From the NCBI GenBank assembly GCA_012845835.1, contig JABAKD010000023.1:27321972-27385971 (forward strand): DNA of 64,000 nucleotides, given 5' to 3'. The DNA is from Undaria pinnatifida (taxonomy: Eukaryota > Sar > Phaeophyceae > Laminariales > Alariaceae). The notes below the pieces were generated by a model. The model did no database searches. It was given only the letters and a program-made list of their open reading frames with translations, and was not told where the DNA came from. Made by a program: the position numbers and the translations under genes. Of this stretch, positions 11,347 through 22,004 are shown piece after piece. Position 1 is the first letter of the stretch, and the number at the start of each line of letters is the position of its first letter.

Positions 11347-11910
11347 CGGCCCGTGGGATTGACATTTCCACACCGTGCAGGGCGGTGTGGATCCGGGAGA
11401 ACTCGATTTTCGTCCCCGGTGTGTCGGTGTTGTAGAGATATGGAAGGATGTCTGAACCGGGGGTGGTTCCTAATTCTTCCCTTGAGTGGGAGGACTGGGG
11501 GAGGGGGGTCAAATGCAGACGGGGCCCTATCCTCCCCGGGTTGTGTTGGCTCTGCGCGCCCCACCCAATCAGCGATCGGCCCGTGGGATTGGGTTTCCAC
11601 ACCGTGCGGGGCGGTGTCGACCCGGGAGAACTCGTTTTTCGTCCCCGGGATGTCGGGGTTGTAGAGATATGGAAGGATATCTGAACCGGGGATATGACCC
11701 AATCTTCCCCGGGTTGTACTTGCTTTACGCGTCCCTGCCAATTAGCGATCGGCCCGTGGGATTGGGGTTTCCACAGCGTGTGGGGTGGTGTCGGCCCGGG
11801 AGAACCCAATTTTCGTCCCCGGGGTGTCGGAGTTGCAGAGATATGGAATGATGTCTGTACCGGGGATGGGACTCAATCTTTCCCGGGTGCGGCAGGACTG
11901 CGAGGGGGTT
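11347..11910 (-). repeat. tandem repeat within arm B, unit about 173-230 bp
   Basis: Units begin at 11347, 11577 and 11750 with CGGCCCGTGGGATTG, followed by CCACACCGTG/CCACAGCGTG, a CCCGGGAGAA block, TTTTCGTCCCCGG and AGAGATATGGAA. Open frames on both strands are products of the array and resemble no known protein. Arm A lacks this block, so it was gained in B or lost in A. Confidence 0.75.
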
Positions 11911-12141
11911 GCCCCGAGGGTCAACTCCGGCCGCGCGCGCCTCGCCCCCGGATTGGCCGAGACCGGGCGGGGGGAAGACCCTCGGCCAATGCGATTGGGG
12001 GTCGGAAAACGCAGAGATGAAATCCATATGCCTATTTTATTATATTATATTGTCCAATGCATGAAGGGATATAATCGTTGCATGGACATAATACCCGGGA
12101 ATATATATATCAGACCTCGTATGTATTCATGTACAAGGGCT

Positions 12142-12188
12142 TCGCTCGCGGGCGGCTGGGCGCCGCCCGCTACGCTTGCGGAAGGAGG
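12142..12188 (-). repeat. solo GC-rich dyad element
   Basis: Contains CTTCGCTCGCGGGCGGC and GCCGCCCGCTACGCTTGCGG, which can form a strong hairpin. It is the reverse complement of the dyad at about 1003-1036 and matches those at about 51697-51745 and 57492-57534. Here it appears without the rest of that repeat. Confidence 0.6.
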
Positions 12189-12698
12189 AATAGACATTCA
12201 GTAGAAAGGCGGAAAAGAAGCACAAATGGCGCAACTGGCGACTTGAAAATGCCAAGAGGTCCATATATAGTACAACGGTACAGGATAGAGACGATTATGA
12301 TTATGAGTTTGTTATTATCATCCATTCGCCCAATCCATGATGGGCAAGTCGGAGGACTTCCTTGGCATATCCTTCCACCTCTCAGGTAGCGCCTATGTAG
12401 GTCCTGTACACTTCAATAGCTCTCTCTCTAAGTCGATCATCAACGATAAATTATCGCAGTGCATAAACACCAGGCACGCGCTTGTCAAGGATAGAGACAG
12501 GAAAACTACAACTTAAGATGTAAAGGAGCGCAGTGCCAAAAAAAACATGCTGGAAGCAGGAACTTGAACGCACACACCGCAAACATGTGAAGTACATTTG
12601 TATTCCTGAAAGACGAAGAGCACGCATTTAGGCATAGTTCTCAAAAAACGATGCTGGTATAATAAACCACAACTTAACGTTCTATAAAGAACGTGCTG
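12189..12698. other. no recognisable gene
   Basis: Unique DNA left of the predicted minus-strand gene's stop codon (12699-12701). It should contain that gene's 3' UTR; I see no clear polyadenylation signal. Confidence 0.3.
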
Positions 12699-12803
12699 TC
12701 AACATTGCTTCCGAAGGAGCATGCAGGCTTGCTTGGACTCTTCCTCCTCAGCGGAGGTACCCAGCACCTTGCACTCTTGTTTTTTGTCGATGGTCTTGTG
12801 GAT
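12699..12803 (-). CDS. terminal exon of the predicted Cys-rich gene
   Basis: Acceptor GGACAG| follows a pyrimidine-rich stretch and a CTAAT branch-point-like motif on the minus strand. The exon encodes 34 residues starting IHKTIDKKQECK and ending LLRKQC, then TGA. It joins exon C in phase 0. Confidence 0.35.
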   Translation of the reverse strand: MHKTIDKKQECKVLGTSAEEEESKQACMLLRKQC

Positions 12804-15800
12804 CTGTCCACAAACGTTGAAGCAGGGCGGGAGAACGTCGATAAGTGTCAAGGAATTAGTGGGGTATTAGTCCGTTTGACCACTTGCACAGGTTAACCAA
12901 TAGCTTACCCAAACTAAGCCTTATAACACTCTCCCCCCCTTAAACGGCGGGATAGAAGGTCGGCCGTATATACGGGCGGACCTGTCATTTATCCAAGCCG
13001 TTTCATTTCCTGGGTAAGCCGGGGAGAGTATTTTTCAAGTTCGCCATGGGAAAATCTGAAAAAGTTTATTATGGTGGATGTGGGGATCGAACCCACGACC
13101 CAAAAACCCATGGTCTGTCGACGACGCCATTTGTTAAGGTATTAGTGGGGTACTTTTAGTCCGTTTGACCACTTGCACAGGTTAACCAATAGCTTACCCA
13201 AACTAAGCCTTATAACATAAGTATGTGTAAAAAAGTATTCGTACTTCTCTCCAGCAGACGTCGTAACCATCCAAATTATTGGAGCTCCTTTCTTCGCTGT
13301 TAGTAATTGTTGTGGTATTGTTGTACTTGCTCTTGGTACTTGGAAAAAGAGCCGCACTTCATAGACTATATCCGCACGCCATCCCCTAGTCTTGAGCAAG
13401 AGACATGGATGTCTCGACTCGTGACACACAGGACGCAAGATAAGAGTAGAACGTACCTCAATGTCGAACGCCCTCGTGGCACCGTGGGAATGGAATGCGG
13501 GATGTATATCGAGCAAGTGGTCGCCTGCCTTCTTCAGGAGGTCACCGACCTTGATGTCGCCGGTGCACTTCGTGTTTATGTCCTCGCCGACTTGGCGGCC
13601 CTCGGCGGCTGCTTCGCAGGGATTCTGCAAACGACAACAACGGATGGGAATACCTTGCGTTCAGTGAATGTTCAAAATAGTAAGGCCACGTAGCTGTCGT
13701 CGATTTCCAAAGTTGGAAAGGAAGTCGTACAATTTAACACTGCTGTTGTAATGAAAGCGGTCGTTTATGGGCAAAGCCCTGCCTGGTACCACAACGTTGC
13801 TAACACCTATGAAACCACCACTGGGACAGGAACGAACGGGATTCACAGTCGCAACTGGTAAGCGTAAGCCCCGGTATATTGCTATATAAGGCCTACCGGC
13901 GGAATACCGACAACGAAGGGTAAGAGACAGTACCTGCTGTATATATTGTTCGGTACTACTCTATTACTGCTGCTATCAACACTATTACGACCGACGTGTA
14001 CTGCGATTCCTGAAGAGGTTGCGCACCCTACTTGTACTCGTTAATACAAAGGGTTCATGTGGTTGTATGAAAAATGAGTAACAGTAGTAGTACACCGCGT
14101 CACTACATGAACAACTCGCTAACCCCAATCACGGGACTGCTCTCCAGCATCACCCAGGTTAACTTCAGCTTCTGTTTACTGCTATATATCAACCTCCAGT
14201 GTTTACTGCTATTGGAGCTCCTTTCGCTGTTAGTAATTGTTGTGGTATTGTTGTACTTGCTCTTGGTACTTGGAAAAAGAGCCGCACTTCATAGACTATA
14301 TCCGCACGCCATCCCCTAGTCTTGAGCAAGAGACATGGATGTCTCGACTCGTGACACACAGGACGCAAGATAAGAGTGGAACGTACCTCGATGTCGAACG
14401 CCCTCGTGGCACCGTGGGAATGGAATGCGGGATGTATATCGAGCAAGTGGTCGCCTGCCTTCTTCAGGAGGTCACCGACCTTGATGTCGCCGGTGCACTT
14501 CGTGTTTATGTCCTCGCCGACTTGGCGGCCCTCGGCGGCTGCTTCGCAGGGATTCTGCAAACGACAACAACGGATGGGAATACCTTGCGTTCAGTGAATG
14601 TTCAAAATAGCAAGGCCACGTAGCTGTCGTCGATTTCCAAAGTTGGAAAGGAAGTCGTACAATTTAACACTGCTGTTGTAATGAAAGCGGTCGTTTATGG
14701 GCAAAGCCCTGCCTGGTACCACAACGTTGCTAACACCTATGAAACCACCACTGGGACAGGAACGAACGGGATTCACAGTCGCAACTGGTAAGCGTAAGCC
14801 CCGGTATACTGCTATATAAGGCCTACCGGCGGAATACCGACAACGAAGGGTAAGAGACAGTACCTGCTATATATATTGTTCGGTACTACTCTATTTCTGC
14901 TGCTATCAACACTATTACGACCGACGTGTACTGCGATTCCTGAAGAGGTTGCGCACCCTACTTGTACTCGTTAATACAAAGAGTTCATGTGGTTGTAGGA
15001 AAAATGAGTAACAGTAGTAGTACACCGCGTCACTACATGAACAACTCGCTAACCCCAATCACGGGACTGCTCTCCAGCAGCACCCAGGTTAACTTCAGCT
15101 TCTGTTTACTGCTATATATCAACCTCCAGTGTGTACTGCGACTGGTGCTGAGGTATCATGCTGCTGTGTTATTTATTACTGCATGGACCATTTTTACAAC
15201 CCTGGCTGACCCCCGTGATGAGACTTGCCCGTTATCATTGCGTCTTACATGTATAGATACCACGTAGTCGTAGTCGTACATCCAAAACGTGTGTTTATAT
15301 CACAGCACAAAGCGTCACTGCATGAACCACTTGTTCAACCCCCGCTTACCCCGATGACGGGACTGCCCCGTACTCGTAGTCGTACATACATGAAGTAAGT
15401 GTGTTTGGCTGTACGTATGAAAAAGAAATCGCATCACACAGCGTCACTGCAAAGGTCTACTCGTAGACCTGAGTACTTGTACAATTCCCGCTTACACCGC
15501 GATGACGGGACTGCCCCGTACACGTATCATACTCGTACATGCAAAAGTTACGCATGAAAAAGAAATCACAGCACAACAACAGAAATGTAACTCACGTTTC
15601 GTCAAGCTCTCAGCTCCTTCGTTAGGGACGCCGATCGAAGGTGAATCACAGGTGTCCGCGTCACACCAGTCACACACACGAGGGTTGTCGCCGCTTCCCC
15701 AGTGCTTCTTGTTAAGGTTATGAAAAGCTTGGCACGTGGAAGGCTCGTCACTCCTGCAGGTGTCGCAGACAGCGTACTGGCAACTCCTGTTTCTCCTATT

Positions 15801-16055
15801 TCGTGCGATGAGGAAGCCGTCACAACCCTTGCTCGGGCACGGCCAATCAGGATTGCCAGAAGAAGCTGAGTCCCGTTCTTGCCCGACCAGCTTCCACACG
15901 CCTGATCCTGAACCTCCACCACCCCCACTGTTGGCGGAGCCTCCTCCCGCACTAGCCTTGGTCCGCTTCGCAAATTTCAACTTCAAATTGTTATTGCCGA
16001 TCCGGCAAATTTCAAATTCAAATTGTTTGCAGCCGTCAACGGCAATTCCCTCTCA
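12699..16055 (-). CDS. predicted spliced gene of unknown function, Cys-rich, with duplicated middle exons
   Basis: Minus-strand exon model from sequence. Exon A, about 16055-15596, starts with no visible ATG and encodes a basic segment (KLKFAKRTK), a Gly/Ser linker and a Cys-rich module (CPSKGC, SCQYAVCDTC, VCDWCDADTC), ending at donor C|GTGAGT. Exon B, 14784-14720 (65 bp), encodes NPVRSCPSGGFIG and restores phase 0. Exon C, 14554-14387 (168 bp), encodes VGEDINTKC, KVGDLLKKAGDHLLDIHPAF. The last exon, 12803-12699, encodes a Lys/Glu-rich tail ending CMLLRKQC and a stop. All phases agree. A second exon C (13624-13457) lies in the upstream tandem copy; at 168 bp it could be included in frame. 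The clustered CxxC pairs suggest metal binding; I recognise no family. The phase match across four junctions is the main support. Confidence 0.4.
12852..13216. repeat. 78-bp direct repeats flanking a 207-bp segment
   Basis: The sequence beginning ATTAGTGGGGTA and ending AAGCCTTATAACA occurs at about 12852-12929 and again at about 13137-13216. The DNA between them includes a tRNA-like end (13072-13135). This could be a partial tandem duplication inside an intron of the predicted gene. Confidence 0.6.
13072..13135 (-). repeat. tRNA-like fragment with perfect T-arm
   Basis: On the minus strand GTGGG-TTCGATC-CCCAC forms a perfect 5-bp T-stem with a 7-base loop, followed by ATCCACCA. The upstream half does not fold into D and anticodon arms of normal length, so this is a tRNA pseudogene or a SINE head and not a working tRNA. 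Confidence 0.45.
13457..13624 (-). CDS. exon C, copy 1 (168 bp)
   Basis: Same exon in the lower-coordinate tandem copy, with the same acceptor and donor. The two exons differ only at synonymous positions that I can see (for example ATT/ATC before GAG). Being symmetric in phase 0, it could be added to the transcript without breaking the frame. The copied exon B (13854-13790) is 65 bp and would not keep frame after exon C. Confidence 0.4.
14387..14554 (-). CDS. exon C, copy 2 (168 bp)
   Basis: Bounded by acceptor TTTGCAG| and donor GAG|GTACGT on the minus strand and open throughout in the predicted frame (56 codons, phase 0 at both ends). It contains KVGDLLKKAGDHLLDIHP, which looks amphipathic. 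The protein is identical to that of copy 1. Confidence 0.45.
15140..15560. repeat. imperfect tandem repeat, unit about 148 bp
   Basis: GATGACGGGACTGCCCCGTA occurs near 15353 and 15502, each followed by CGTA-rich sequence, CGTACAT and, further on, ATGAAAAAGAAATC. Related wording (CACGGGACTGCTCTCCAGC) ends both 930-bp copies. This lies in the predicted intron between exons A and B. Confidence 0.6.
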
Positions 16056-16544
16056 ACAGCCAGCAATTGGCCAACTTCAAATAAAAGTACAAAAAAGAAG
16101 TTGCTGAAAAAGCAAAATAAAAATATCAGAGAGCAAGCAGTAAAGATCAGAGAATGAGAGCTAAAAAGTAAGTAAGAATGAGACTAGGGAAAGCAAGGAA
16201 GGCAAGGAACTTCGGGACGGTTCTTTTCCCCAGCAACTAATTTTCTTTTCGGCAATTACGTGCTGAGAAGGGCTGAGAGGGGGGAGGATATGCCGAGCGA
16301 GACGTCCGAAGGGGGCGAGGTCTAGGTATATAGTTGTATGTCACTAGGTAACCCTTTTGTTTCTTTTTTTTTCATCCCATTTATTACCCTCGCACTACTC
16401 TCGCCCTCCCTCCCAGTAGTAACTCAGATCCGGGGTCACTAGCGGGCCCTCCTCTCCCCTCTCCACTACGGTACGTGCCTTCGTTTTTTCATCGCGAGAA
16501 GAGTTGAGCATTTATTGCCCTCGTCCACTATCGTTGAATGGTAC
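16056..16544. other. no recognisable gene; probable upstream part of the minus-strand gene
   Basis: A-rich then pyrimidine-rich DNA. If the gene at 12699-16055 is real, its first exon and promoter should lie here. No TATA box or clear start codon can be assigned. Confidence 0.25.
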
Positions 16545-16553
16545 ATGCCCGCT

Positions 16554-16596
16554 CTGCTAGGCGTTTTAGCAGTTGCTCTGCTAGGCGTTTTAGCAG
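16554..16596 (+). repeat. two tandem hairpins, 24-bp spacing
   Basis: CTGCTAGGCGTTTTAGCAG occurs at 16554-16572 and 16578-16596. Each folds as CTGCTA/TAGCAG with a seven-base loop. It lies about 40 bp from the tRNA-like element below. Confidence 0.8.
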
Positions 16597-16633
16597 TTGA
16601 TCCTTTTTTTTTTGGCATTTTTGCAAATGTAGT

Positions 16634-16722
16634 CAAATCTAGCCACGGTGGGAATCGAACTCAAGAACCAACGCTAGTATTATCCGGTAGTATTTGAGGT
16701 AACCACTAGACCACCCGGGCGA
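16634..16722 (-). repeat. tRNA-derived SINE head or tRNA pseudogene
   Basis: On the minus strand TGGTCTAGTGGTTA is a strong A box of the Asp/Glu/His tRNA type, and GAGTTCGATTCCCACC is a good B box about 50 bases later. The T-stem does not pair fully and no standard anticodon arm is seen. A-to-B spacing is tRNA-like. Confidence 0.55.
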
Positions 16723-18269
16723 CCGACAGATGTATTATATACCGGGTATATAAATAAAGCTGTTTTTTTTGTAGAGATGTATTGTAAGGAAATTTGCCGA
16801 TCTCATATTTTCTCCTTTACTATTTGCACCCCTTTTCTCTTTTCTAACGTGTACCTGGTATAGGATAGGGAATGAAATGAGTGAGCAGATGTGCATAATA
16901 TGTGATAGCCAACGTCGGACGCGGGAGGTCGATGAAGTCAAAGCGAGTGAGACGCACGCACCTTTTAAACCGACGCGTGACTCAGCTGCCTGTCACTACC
17001 CGTACACAAGTTGCACCCCCCCGCTGACACTGATTGTTTTCCTCGTGGCTGACCAGCGTCCGCGAAATCGAACGTACTACAAGGTATGTACCGTGCGATT
17101 TCACCACTGCGTAGAATTACGTAGCTGCAGCACCACGCGACCGCAAGGGACGGTATCCTCTGACGTGAGTTGCCTACAGTTTGACAAAGACGACGGCATA
17201 GGGGCCCGAGCATGTACGCAGGATTTGCTGCACGAGGGCACGGGCGATCATTGTGGGTAGGATTCCGATCATTGTGGGTAGGATCCCCAGATGTGATGTG
17301 TTGATCGAAAGAGTAATTGATAGTAGGGTTCGCGCTTATCGCCCGTTGGCATCTCCACTTTGTCTCGTAAAATTGTCCACACATCCGACAGGTCATCGAT
17401 TTCCACATAAATGATCTACTGGAGATCTTTCGGGGCTGACACTTGCCTGATCTGTAGGATCTAGGCCATGCCGCTTGGTGGAAGCCGTACAACTTGCAAG
17501 ATCTGGGGCACGTTTCCCGGTTTGCATGTGTTTTGTACAAATCTTCCACAACATATCATATAGATAGATCAAGATCTACAGTAGTAGATGTAGATCATGG
17601 CCTGTCCAACGTGTGAAATTGGTGGAAATACGTCAGCTGTGAATTCGGCCGACTGAACGGTGGATGCTTGAATGTGCAAAGTGCGTGGTTGCTTCACTTC
17701 GATATATACTCGACATCAGGTGTAGACCGACCCTGCATCGCCCCTGTATACTGAGAGTGGATGGAAGGAGAGTGCAGACATATATATTTGTACGAGAACG
17801 CCGTCGTATGAGCACCCGATACTCTTTAAATCCACTGCGGTACAGCCGGCGAGCCAGGTGTACTCGTGTATAGCACCCCATACTCACGAACCCCACAGCA
17901 ATGCTGTGCAGGCTGCCCCACGTTCCGGTTCAAGGAGGATAGAACGCGGGGCTAACGCCGAGAACGATGTCCCACGTGAGGTACTACCACGCCCATCCAC
18001 GGGTTGCCGTTGACTAAGCATTATACCCATCGAAGTACCGCTATAGGATACGTTAAACTCCGCTCGAAACGGCACCCACTATTATGGGGATAAACTACAG
18101 GGAATTAATGTAGGTATGTTGTCTTGCTTTGCAGCAGTGAAAGGGTTAATCCCTCCGTACCAAAGGAAGACTACGTCGTTCGGAACATCATGGGCAGGGT
18201 TAGATTATCAACAACGGCAACAGAGTTGTAGCGCGGACGTATAACTTAACCCACGATAGTACTCCTTCG
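16723..18269. other. no recognised gene; long frames on both strands
   Basis: Frames of about 127 codons (plus, 16877-17260) and 194 codons (minus, 17549-16965) overlap each other, so at most one is coding; neither matches a family I know. The minus frame has paired cysteines (CRMCG, KCQPRK) but no regular finger spacing. A 21-bp direct repeat (GATCATTGTGGGTAGGAT) lies at 17247-17289. Confidence 0.3.
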
Positions 18270-18359
18270 CCTCACCGGGAAAACCCGGGAGGAAGCGTGG
18301 CGGCATAATACTGGACAGCAGCGGCGTTACCCCGCCACAGCAAGCGATCGCAGCGTGCA

Positions 18360-19135
18360 CGGGTGAACATGACCGCAGTACGAACATGCCCACTGCGATG
18401 GTAGTAGCAACGGGGTCCGATCCCTGACAATATCAAGCGATGACGACGACCATGCGCAAGCGATGACAAGCGTTCACGGTCGAACATGACCCTGGTACGA
18501 AGATACCCCGCAGCAATAGTAGTAGCAAAATGGTTCAGGTCCGCGACAATCACAAGCGATAACGGCGATGACGTGTGAGCACTGATCACACACCGCGGCG
18601 ATAGTAGTAGCAAAAGGGCCCGATCCCCAACAATCGCAAGCGATGGCAGCGATACGTGCAAACATTGGCCACACACCGCGGCGATAGTGGTAGCGAAAGA
18701 GTCCGATCCCCGATAATCACAACCTATGACAGTGATGACGTTGCGGACATTGATCACACATCGCGCGGTAGTGTTCGACGCCGAGGACAACCAGTGAGGA
18801 CAGCGAGGACGTGCGAACATTGACCACACATCGCGGCGGCAGTAGTAGCAAAGGGTTCGATCCCCGATAGTCAGAAGCGATGACGTGCGAACATGGACCA
18901 CGCATCGCGCGCGGAAGGGTTCCACCCCGACCGAGGACATCAATCGATTATAGCGATGGCGTGCGAACGTCGACCACACATCGCGCACGGTAGTGTTTAA
19001 CTCCGCAGGAAAACGAGCGATGGCATTGAGGACGTGCGAATATTGACCACTCGTTGCGCGCGGCGGGGTTTTGAACCCCGACAATAAGAAGTGATGACGG
19101 CGACGACCGGCAAACGTAGCCCACACATCGGACAC
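18360..19135 (+). repeat. tandem array of tRNA-sized units with B-box-like motifs
   Basis: A degenerate unit containing GTGCGAACATTGACCACACA recurs near 18573, 18656, 18740, 18811, 18885, 18961, 19034 and 19110, a spacing of 71-84 bp. Several units carry GGGTTCGATCCCCGA or close variants (18605, 18847), which is the B box of pol III promoters. No good A box is visible. Related but more decayed sequence continues to about 20080. A 346-codon minus-strand frame covers the array; its repeated residues follow from the DNA repeat. Confidence 0.65.
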
Positions 19136-20080
19136 AAACTGCAGGCCGTGAAAGGGTATAACGTCTGATGGCGCCATGCGGAGGATAGCCGATATCATAC
19201 GATCGCAACGCACAACGCACCGAAACAGGGTCAGAACCGCGACCATCACCGACGAGGAACAAACATGTATTTGTGAACGCTCATCGGTTATTGATAGGCA
19301 TTCTACGTACATTATTGATATTGCTCATTTATTGTTTTGGTGGTTCAAGTATTGTGCCCGGTAACTGCACGCGATACCGGCGATCGCGTGCGATCATAAT
19401 GCACGATAGTACATGGCTCCACGAGGACAATTCTCCGCGCGCAAGAACGGTTGTGACTTACCAGAACAGCGAAAATAGTGTTCGACCTTCAATATCATCA
19501 AGAGATAACAACGTCGTAACCCATCGCGCGGGCATAGCCCACCGTGGTATCCCACGCTTCACGCGCTGTTAGCGCATGCGAAGCCGCAGCGGGAGTAGGC
19601 GTTTCGCGGGTGAGTCACACTCCCTGAACTTTCTGAAAGGGGCAGCACGATACGATTGCACTGCACGACATCAGGTTTAGAACCCTGACCGCGCACCGGA
19701 CGAGATGATAGGAAACATTAGCCGTCAGTTCCGCCAGGCTCAACCCCCGGGCGACAGGACGGTTGCGACCGATGATCCAACAACAGCAACAGGGTTCGAT
19801 CCCCGACAACGGCAGGTGACATCACATCTAAGTGCTTTACGCTAATCCGCTGGGTTACGTTACCGGGCGAAAGAAAGGCCACGGCATATCGTACAGCAGC
19901 AGCCACATATTGTGATGCCGCATAACAGCACCGGTTGTAGCGATCGCGTGCGAACATGACCCTCGATAGTACAAGGGAGTTCCACGGGGCCAAATCTCCG
20001 CGCGCATAGACAGCTGCGACCTACCGGGTTCAGCGCAACAGGGGAAACCCGGTTCGATCGCCGAGCATGGCGAGCTATCA
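19136..20080 (+). repeat. decayed extension of the tRNA-sized array
   Basis: Scattered versions of the same motifs recur: GGGTTCGATCCCCGACAA at about 19793, CGGTTCGATCGCCGA at about 20051, GCGTGCGAACATGACC at about 19944. Spacing is irregular. No gene is supported. Confidence 0.45.
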
Positions 20081-20870
20081 CCGCGATTACGGCAACCGCA
20101 ACCCACACTGCTTAGCATACTGTGGAAACCCACGAAGCGCGCGGTGTGGGCGTCCGCCGGCCAAGGACGATGCGAAACAAAAAAATTGGCGCAGTTCCAA
20201 GCGTGCACATCTTGCGCAATTGCAAAGTGCGCCCACGATGACACACGCACGACGCGTGTGCACACGTGCACATACACGCGTGCCTACGCTTACCGATGCG
20301 CTCCCGCACCCCAATTTTGTATCAACAACATTTTCCGGGCTGGTCAAGTCCTTCTCGCACGTTGTTTCAACAACTGTTTCACGTAGCACCAGGTAGAAAC
20401 CGTACGTGTAGATATGCATTATTGATAGAGACTCAGCCAGGAGTGTCGTTGTAACTGATTCACCTTACGTTCGCCGTGTCTCTCGGCGGGTTAGTCTAGT
20501 CACAGTCGCATCGTAACTACGTTCGCTTGAAGAAAACTCTTATATATACCTGGTATTAAGAAGCCACCGATCAGTGTCGGTGTACGTAATCCTTACTAAA
20601 TCGACAATATAAATGTGTGTACCTCATACCGTAATGCCAATATATGGCACGCATTACGCAGTAACAGGTACGTTCCCAGCCATCCCAGGTTTGTTCGCCG
20701 AGGAACAAAGCTGGATGAGGACGCGCGTCGAATCGATTGTAGATGACATGGCGACTGTGACAGTCGCAGACAAACCCGTCAGATGGAATCCGAGCCCGCG
20801 TGGCACCCGTTGCACGCGAGAGTGAACGGAACGGATGGTGTCTCAGGGGGCCTGAACCTCCGTTATGAGT
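20081..20870. other. no recognisable gene
   Basis: Unique sequence with a GTGTGCACACGTGCACATAC-type palindromic stretch near 20257-20282. Several short frames overlap on both strands. Contains one TACCTGGTA site (20547). Confidence 0.3.
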
Positions 20871-20875
20871 TCTGG

Positions 20876-21997
20876 GAAAGGGTTTTATGGCGGGATACAC
20901 ACATAGCGAAAGTAATGGGAAAGGGTAAATCGCAAGTAGGCAAGATGGATGCGATCCTAACAGACCCGCACCTTGACACTAGGATTAAATTATGTATTCT
21001 GACGAATGTGGTTATACCAAAGTTAGAGTATGCAGGAGAAGTGTGGGAAGGGAACGCGCAGTTCGTAAAACAACTGGACACAGTGCAGATGACAGCAGCT
21101 AGAAAGATACTAGGATGCTCGAGTACGACGAGTTATACAATATTAAGAGCAGAACTAGGAATGTTCCCACTTGAAACAAATAGAGACGTGTGAAAGTTGA
21201 AATGGCAATATAAAGTAAAGATTGTGCCAGAAAAGAGGTTGCCAGCCGTAGTTGGTGGGGCTGTATGGGAGAAAATAACAAAAGGGCGAGCTGGAATAAG
21301 ATGGGATAACGTGGTCGAGAAAAATGGAAGGATTTAGGGGGAGACCAAGTTGTGCTATCTATGGAGAAGTTTGGCGGGTACAAGGCAGAAGTAAGAGAAA
21401 GAATAGCAGAAAGCGAAAGGCTAGCGCTAAGAGTTAAGGTGAAAGAGGAAAGCACTCAGAGATGTACGGGGGGTTGAGGGAAGATATTGGAATGAAAACG
21501 TATCTGCACGGCCCAATGAACCACGCGAAAAAGCTGACGCTGCGATTTCGTGTGGGAGACCTGGACCTACCAAAAAGAAGAAAGAGATATACCAGTAGTC
21601 GGGACGAATAGGACGTGACCACAAATATGTGCCCGTGTGGCATGACAATAGAGAGGAGGACTCACATAGTAGGATGGTGTGAATTATACAAGGAGGAACG
21701 GGATGCGTTAGAGGAGGAGTTGAGGAAATCAGACGTATGTGACATGGAAGAGCTTGGTAGCCTACAGAGAGTAGCAAGGAAACGGTCGCAATGCTAGGAG
21801 ATAGAAGGTGGCCACAGACGGCGAAACAGGACGGGGATGGGATAGGCAAGCAGTTTCTATGTAGTATATGGAAGGAGCGTAATGAGCGCCCAAGTGTTGG
21901 AGGTGTCTATATTAAGAAGTAGGAACGGTGTTCCGTCTCGAAAGGGATACGTGGTCAATGGTCAAATTGACTCAAGGCAAGCAGCAAGTGAGTACCC
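20876..21997 (+). pseudogene. LINE lineage 1, 3' fragment
   Basis: 5'-truncated copy of a non-LTR retrotransposon. The frame resumes at DTHIAKVMGKGKSQVGKMDA, downstream of the catalytic palm, and runs through LEYAGEVWEGN, ARKILGCSSTTS, GMKTYLHGPM and the Cys-His cluster MCPCGMTIERRTHIVGWCEL, then RWPQTAKQDGDGIGKQFLCS in a shifted frame. Frameshifts and stops occur near 21190, 21335 and 21470. The 3' end is GTCAATGGTCAAA... then AGTGAGTACCCCCC. Five copies of this lineage lie in the window (others at 22525, 26240, 28560 and 52790). Terminal truncation at the 5' side is typical of target-primed reverse transcription. Not functional. Confidence 0.8.
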
Positions 21998-22004
21998 CCC
22001 CTCT

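Larger units (their letters stand above)
7480..12056 (-). repeat. dispersed composite repeat, arm B (inverted, split by an LTR element)
   Basis: Reverse complement of arm A in two pieces: 7480-8038 corresponds to about 3860-3307, and 10795-12056 corresponds to about 3311-2430. The pieces are separated exactly by the LTR retrotransposon 8039-10794. The outer piece is longer than in arm A because 11347-11910 holds a tandem array where arm A has about 150 bp of different sequence. Both arms start near CGGAAAACGCAG/CTGCGTTTTCCG. Confidence 0.7.
13279..15139 (-). repeat. 930-bp tandem duplication
   Basis: Copy 1 is about 13279-14210 and copy 2 about 14211-15139, both opening ATTGGAGCTCCTTT. I counted roughly ten substitutions and a 2-bp indel, so identity is near 99%. 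The unit carries the two middle exons of the predicted minus-strand gene with their splice sites. Confidence 0.9.

Noticed and set aside
12560..12600. GTTCAAGTTCC on the minus strand as a tRNA B box
   Set aside because: No A box or stems nearby; too weak to list as a tRNA-like element.
13307..13693. 128-codon plus-strand frame, duplicated at 14237-14623
   Set aside because: Antisense to the minus-strand exon, which has matching splice sites and phase; the plus frame has none.
18272..19312. 346-codon minus-strand open frame, the longest in the window
   Set aside because: It exactly overlies a degenerate tandem array; its repeated residues follow the DNA unit and resemble no protein family.
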